From NCBI GenBank assembly GCA_016215105.1, contig JACRLJ010000036.1, positions 1-36,330 of the forward strand: a DNA stretch of 36,330 nucleotides. The letters run 5' to 3'. This DNA is from Candidatus Hydrogenedentota bacterium (GTDB taxonomy: Bacteria; Hydrogenedentota; Hydrogenedentia; Hydrogenedentales; SLHB01). Shown in pieces: positions 32,415 to 36,330 of the stretch. Below the pieces are notes generated by a model. That model was not told the origin of the DNA. It saw only the letters and a list, made by a program, of their open reading frames with translations, and did no database searches. Position 1 is the first letter of the stretch; each line of letters starts with the position of its first letter. Position numbers and translations under genes: made by a program.

Positions 32415-34775
32415 ATGAACGCGCAACGGGCATTGCGCGTATTCACGACTATTGGGCTGGCCTTTTGGACCGTTCCAGCCTGGGGGGGAGATCCGTCGTT
32501 GGGGGAGATCCTTCCGCGCGGCGCCGCACGCGGGGGCAAGGTTGCCGTGGTGATCACGGGATCGCGCCTGGCGGACGCGGTTGACTTGGTGTTTCATGAG
32601 ACGGGCATCAAGCTGGCGTCGTTGGCTGCGGAGAATGACACCAAGGTCAAGTGCGAGATCGAGATCGCAGCCGATTGTCCATTGGGGACGCAAGCGATCC
32701 GCGTGCGCACCAAGTCCGGCATCTCCAATCTTCGCTTGTTCAGTGTGGGCAATCTCAAAGAAATGGATGAGAAAGAGCCGAACAACGATCTCGCGGGAGC
32801 GGAAGTTGTTCCGCTGGGCTCGACGATTAACGGCGTGATCACGAGTGAGGACGTGGACTACTTCGCGGTGAATCTTGACGCGGGGGCGCGTCTTACGGCG
32901 GAGGTCGAGGCGTTACGGTTGGGGGGACAACTGTTTGACCCGAAGCTGCGCCTATTTGATGCGGGGGGACATGAGCTGGTGTCCGAAGACGACACGGGGT
33001 TGATGGCGCAGGATGCGGCGGTTGTATTCACGGCGCCAGCGGCAGGGCGGTTTGTACTTGCGGTTAGTGAGTCCGCGTACGGGGGAGCGGGTGATTTCTA
33101 TTACCGCTTGCACGTGGGGCAGTTTCCGAGGCCCTTGGCGTTTCTTCCCATGGGGGGCAAGGCCGGCACGACCATCGAAGTGAAGTGGCTTGGCGATCCC
33201 GGAATTGCGGCGCAATCGGCGCCGTTGCCGGGCGGGCCGGCAGACGGCGCCTTTCCACTTTACGCTCAGAACAATCTCGGGGTTTCTCCGACGCCGGTGT
33301 CTTTTCGGCTAACCGCAGACCCGGTGACCTTGGAAACGGAGCCGAATAACGAGGCGGCCAAGGCGACGCCTGGTCCGGCGCCGGGTTCGTTTGACGGCGT
33401 GATCGATCCGGCGGGCGACACGGATTGGTTTAAGTTCGACGCCAAGAAGGGGCAGGTCTACAACGCGCGCGTTTGGGCCAAGGGGTTGGGATCGGCTTTG
33501 GATAGCGTGCTGACGTTTGCGAACGCGGCGGGATCGGCTATTGCGAGCGACGATGACGGGGCGGGGATCGACAGCGCGCTTCGTGTGACGATTCCTGAGG
33601 ACGGCGCGTATACATTCAGCGTGCGCGACCATCGCATGCGGGGTGGCCCGTTGTTCACGTATCACCTTGAAGTGACGCCGGTACAACCGCATCTGGAATT
33701 CGGCGTGTTGGAGAATCTTTCGGCGGCGTTGAACGTTCCTCAGGGGAATCATGCGCTCATTTTGCTGTCGGTGAAACGGGCGGATTTTGACGGACCGGTG
33801 TCGGTGAGCGTGACCGATCTTCCGCCGGGTGTGACGGCGGAGTCGTCACCGGCGCTTCCCGGTCAGACGGTGTGCCCGGTGCTTCTGTCGGCCGCCGGGG
33901 ATGCGGCGCTGGGTGGCGCGTTGGCGTCGATCAACGGTGTGTGCAGTCAGAATGGCGCGGAGGTGAAGGGCGGTCTGAACTACCCGGTGGAACTGATCTA
34001 CGGCGCAAACAAAACGATCTTTCTGACACATGTGGCGCAGCGACTGGCGGTGGCGGCATCTGAAAAGGCTCCGTATTCGATAGAGATTGCGCAGCCGAAG
34101 GTACCGATTGTGAAGAGTGGCTCCATGGAGCTTCGCGTTGTTGCGCATAGGGCGGAAGGGTTTAAGGGCGTGATTGATTTGCGAATGCCGTGGGCTCCTC
34201 CGGGTGTGGGGGCGGGGACGGCGACGATTGCCGCTGACGCGTCCGAAGGCCGCCTGCATATCGACGCTAACGGGAGCGCCGCCGTGGGCGCATGGAGAAT
34301 TGCGCTAACCGGATCGAGCGGCGGGTACGTAGTGAGCACGCCGTTCACGTCGATCGAGGTCGCCGAACCGTGGGTTAGCTTCGACGTCGCCAATGTGGAG
34401 ACGGAACAGGGGAAGCCGGTCGAGGCGGTGGTGAAAGTTACGCAGTCGCACGACTATTCGGGAACATACAAAGCGCAGTTGCTAGGGTTTCCCAAAGGGG
34501 TGACGACGACGGAATTGGATATGACGCACGATACGAAGGAACTCAAGTTTCCGTTGACGGTCGCGGCGGACGCGCCCGCTGGCAAGTTTCCGGGGTTGTT
34601 CGTGCGCGTGACGCTTCAGTCCGACGGCGAACCGATTCAGCATCAGGCGGGAGGCGGCCAACTGACAATTCAGAAGCCGCTGCCGCCGGCGTTGCAGCAG
34701 GCGGCTCCGCCGCCTAAGCCCGAACAACCCAAAGCCGGCGAGCCGGAACGCAAGACACGCTTTCCAGGGAGTTGA
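32415..34775 (+). CDS. Secreted multi-domain protein with PPC (pre-peptidase C-terminal) domains
   Basis: The 786-residue product has a signal peptide (MNAQRALRVF, hydrophobic run, AWGGDPS) and an Ig-like N-terminal domain (LPRGAARGGKVAVVITGSRL). Two PPC-type beta-sandwich modules are each introduced by an EPNN motif: KEPNNDLAGAEVV...DVDYFAVNLDAG and ETEPNNEAAKATP...DTDWFKFDAKKG. Further beta domains follow, and the Pro/Lys/Glu-rich tail ends RKTRFPGS. No enzyme motif is visible, so a structural or ligand-binding role beside the DUF1501 and cytochrome-like partners is likely. It starts 13 bp after the DUF1501 stop and ends 4 bp before the next gene. Confidence 0.88.
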   Translation: MNAQRALRVFTTIGLAFWTVPAWGGDPSLGEILPRGAARGGKVAVVITGSRLADAVDLVFHETGIKLASLAAENDTKVKCEIEIAADCPLGTQAIRVRTKSGISNLRLFSVGNLKEMDEKEPNNDLAGAEVVPLGSTINGVITSEDVDYFAVNLDAGARLTAEVEALRLGGQLFDPKLRLFDAGGHELVSEDDTGLMAQDAAVVFTAPAAGRFVLAVSESAYGGAGDFYYRLHVGQFPRPLAFLPMGGKAGTTIEVKWLGDPGIAAQSAPLPGGPADGAFPLYAQNNLGVSPTPVSFRLTADPVTLETEPNNEAAKATPGPAPGSFDGVIDPAGDTDWFKFDAKKGQVYNARVWAKGLGSALDSVLTFANAAGSAIASDDDGAGIDSALRVTIPEDGAYTFSVRDHRMRGGPLFTYHLEVTPVQPHLEFGVLENLSAALNVPQGNHALILLSVKRADFDGPVSVSVTDLPPGVTAESSPALPGQTVCPVLLSAAGDAALGGALASINGVCSQNGAEVKGGLNYPVELIYGANKTIFLTHVAQRLAVAASEKAPYSIEIAQPKVPIVKSGSMELRVVAHRAEGFKGVIDLRMPWAPPGVGAGTATIAADASEGRLHIDANGSAAVGAWRIALTGSSGGYVVSTPFTSIEVAEPWVSFDVANVETEQGKPVEAVVKVTQSHDYSGTYKAQLLGFPKGVTTTELDMTHDTKELKFPLTVAADAPAGKFPGLFVRVTLQSDGEPIQHQAGGGQLTIQKPLPPALQQAAPPPKPEQPKAGEPERKTRFPGS

Positions 34776-34779
34776 AGTG

Positions 34780-36330
34780 ATGAAGTCTTGGAGAATAGCA
34801 GCGTTTGGCCGTGGTGGCGCGAGATTGTTCGCGTGCGTGATTGCGTGCGGCGCCAGTTGGTGCGAATCGGCACTGGCGGACGCGATCGCGGCTTACCCGG
34901 ACAAGGTTCAACTGGACAATACGGCGGACCTGCAGCGTGTGGTGGCGCAGCAGACGCGTGATGACGGGGTGACATTGGACGTAACGGGTGGAATGACGGT
35001 GACGTTTGCGCCCGAAGGGATCGCGAAGTGGACGGATGACCGACGTGTGGCTCCGGTCGCCGATGGCGATACGACGATGACGATCACGGTTGGGGATAAG
35101 AGCCTAGCCGTTCCGGTGAAGGCGCAGAACGCGGGGAAGCCACGGCCGGTGAGTTTTCGTAATGACGTTGAACCGGCGCTCATGCGGGCGGGGTGCAATG
35201 CGGGATCGTGCCATGGCAGCGCGCAGGGGAAGAACGGGTTTCATTTGTCGCTGTTTGGGTATGACCCTCCTCAGGACTACCTGACGTTGACGCGCCAGGA
35301 GCGCGCGCGGCGCATGAATGAGGCGGACCCGCACGCGAGTTTGATGTTGCAGAAGCCGGCGGGACAGGTTGACCACGAAGGCGGGACTCGGTTCACGCCG
35401 GACAGCGCGTTGTATGGGGTATTGAAGAAGTGGATTGCGGACGGGGCTCCGGATGATCCGGGTGACGTTGCGAATCTTACGGGCATAGAGTTGTTGCCGC
35501 ACTCGTGCGTGTTTGAGGGCGAAGGCGCGCAACAGCAGTTCATGGTGCGCGCGACCTATTCCGACGGCACGGACAGGGACGTGACCGAACTCGCAGTATT
35601 GAGTTCGAGTGACGAGCAGACGGTCGCGGTAGACAAGGACACTGGCTTGGCCAAGTCGGGCGGGCGGGGCGAAGCGTACGTGATGGCGCGATTTGGATCG
35701 TTCGCCGTCATTTCAAAAGTGATCACGCTTCCCAAGGACCTCAAGCTTCAGTGGCCGGACGCCGCTTCGCACAACTATATCGATGAGTTGGTATTCGCCA
35801 AGCTCAAGAAGCTGCGGGTACCACCGGCGGAACCTTGCAGCGACACCGTGTTTGTCCGCCGGGTGTATCTGGATATTCTGGGAGTGTTGCCAACCGCGAA
35901 GGAATCGCAGGAGTTTGTAGCGGACGCCGCGGCTGACAAACGGGCCAAGCTGATCGATGCGCTGCTGCAGCGTCCCGAGTTTCCTGAACTGTGGGCGATG
36001 AAGTGGGCGGAATTGTTGCGGGTTCAGACCAATCCGGTGATTGATCGCAAAGCAATGCATCGGTACAACGATTGGATACGGCAGTCGATTGCGGCGAACA
36101 AGCCCATAGACCAAATGGTCAAAGAATTGCTGACGGCGCAGGGCGGAAACTTTACGGAAGCGGCGGCGAATTTCTATTTGACCGATCCGGCGCCGACGCA
36201 GATGGCTGAGAACGTGGCGCAAGTTTATTTGGGTATCCAGATCAAGTGCGCGCAATGTCACAACCATCCTTTTGAGCGTTGGACGATGGACGATTACTAT
36301 TCGTTTGCGGCGTTTTTTGCGCAGGCGGGC
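34780..36330 (+). CDS. PSCyt1/DUF1549 cytochrome-like protein (3' end outside window)
   Basis: ATG 34780 follows AGGGAG by about 9 nt, and the frame stays open for 517 codons to the window edge. A signal peptide (MKSWRIAAFGRGGARLFACV...) leads to an Ig-like domain, then a PSCyt1 domain with GCNAGSCHGS, a CX4CH haem-type motif, and FHLSLFGYDP. A BIG2-like domain (FMVRATYSDGTDRDVTELA) follows, then DUF1549 (YIDELVFAKLKKL, FVRRVYLDILGVLPT, WAMKWAELLRVQ) and a CxxCH motif in CAQCHNHPFERW. DUF1553 would be expected after the window edge. These large exported proteins accompany DUF1501 genes in Planctomycetes; their reaction is unknown. Confidence 0.92.
   Translation, partial: MKSWRIAAFGRGGARLFACVIACGASWCESALADAIAAYPDKVQLDNTADLQRVVAQQTRDDGVTLDVTGGMTVTFAPEGIAKWTDDRRVAPVADGDTTMTITVGDKSLAVPVKAQNAGKPRPVSFRNDVEPALMRAGCNAGSCHGSAQGKNGFHLSLFGYDPPQDYLTLTRQERARRMNEADPHASLMLQKPAGQVDHEGGTRFTPDSALYGVLKKWIADGAPDDPGDVANLTGIELLPHSCVFEGEGAQQQFMVRATYSDGTDRDVTELAVLSSSDEQTVAVDKDTGLAKSGGRGEAYVMARFGSFAVISKVITLPKDLKLQWPDAASHNYIDELVFAKLKKLRVPPAEPCSDTVFVRRVYLDILGVLPTAKESQEFVADAAADKRAKLIDALLQRPEFPELWAMKWAELLRVQTNPVIDRKAMHRYNDWIRQSIAANKPIDQMVKELLTAQGGNFTEAAANFYLTDPAPTQMAENVAQVYLGIQIKCAQCHNHPFERWTMDDYYSFAAFFAQAG

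Noticed and set aside
31169-32557. 462-codon minus-strand ORF across DUF1501
   Set aside because: It is Arg/His/Pro-rich shadow translation of a clear DUF1501 gene, with no start signal or recognisable motif.

Overview
The window looks like a chromosomal piece of a GC-rich bacterium of the Planctomycetota/Hydrogenedentota kind. The evidence is a peptidoglycan (dcw) gene block beside families that are abundant in those lineages: a Tat-exported DUF1501 protein, a PPC-domain protein, a PSCyt1/DUF1549 cytochrome-like protein, and an FGE-sulfatase/sialidase fusion. This placement is inferred from gene content; there is no rRNA or marker-gene phylogeny here.

Layout. 1-4174 (+) is the end of a dcw cluster: mraY (5' end outside the window), murD, ftsW, murG. 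A tRNA-Leu(CAG) follows, with its own promoter and a perfect-palindrome terminator (4222-4406). 4513-8742 (+) holds secreted proteins: an FGE-like/sialidase/MORN protein broken by a frame change near 6112, and an unrecognised secreted protein with a probable TIM-barrel. 8798-11371 (-) holds a secreted endonuclease/exonuclease/phosphatase-fold protein and a CHAD protein, separated by about 800 bp with little in it.

11771-26522 (-) is one long, tightly packed operon, read from right to left: BatD/DUF4381-like membrane protein, MoxR AAA+ ATPase, a 39-residue small ORF, a broken DUF58 gene, a parvulin-like protein, a DUF4381-like protein, BatA, BatB, BatC, BatD, BatE, GlnD, HtrA. Most junctions are 4-14 nt overlaps, and most genes have a strong Shine-Dalgarno sequence inside the preceding gene, so translational coupling is likely. 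This is a MoxR-VWA (Bat) envelope system joined to a PII uridylyltransferase and a periplasmic protease. Two of its parts look damaged: MoxR has Asn in place of the Walker A Lys, and DUF58 has lost its middle.

27118-30430 (+) holds a PAS sensor histidine kinase and a response regulator with an HD-GYP (c-di-GMP phosphodiesterase) output. 31061-36330 (+) is a three-gene operon: DUF1501, PPC-domain protein, and PSCyt1/DUF1549 (3' end outside the window).

Two repeat families lie in the intergenic DNA. One is a 93-bp tandem unit made of a 64-nt imperfect palindrome and a conserved 29-nt spacer, at 11527-11683 and 30749-30998. The other is a 9-bp-period TGGAC minisatellite at 8765, 26970 and 30450. 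The repeats, the hidden small ORF, the altered MoxR and the two frame-broken genes are the points most worth a second look.
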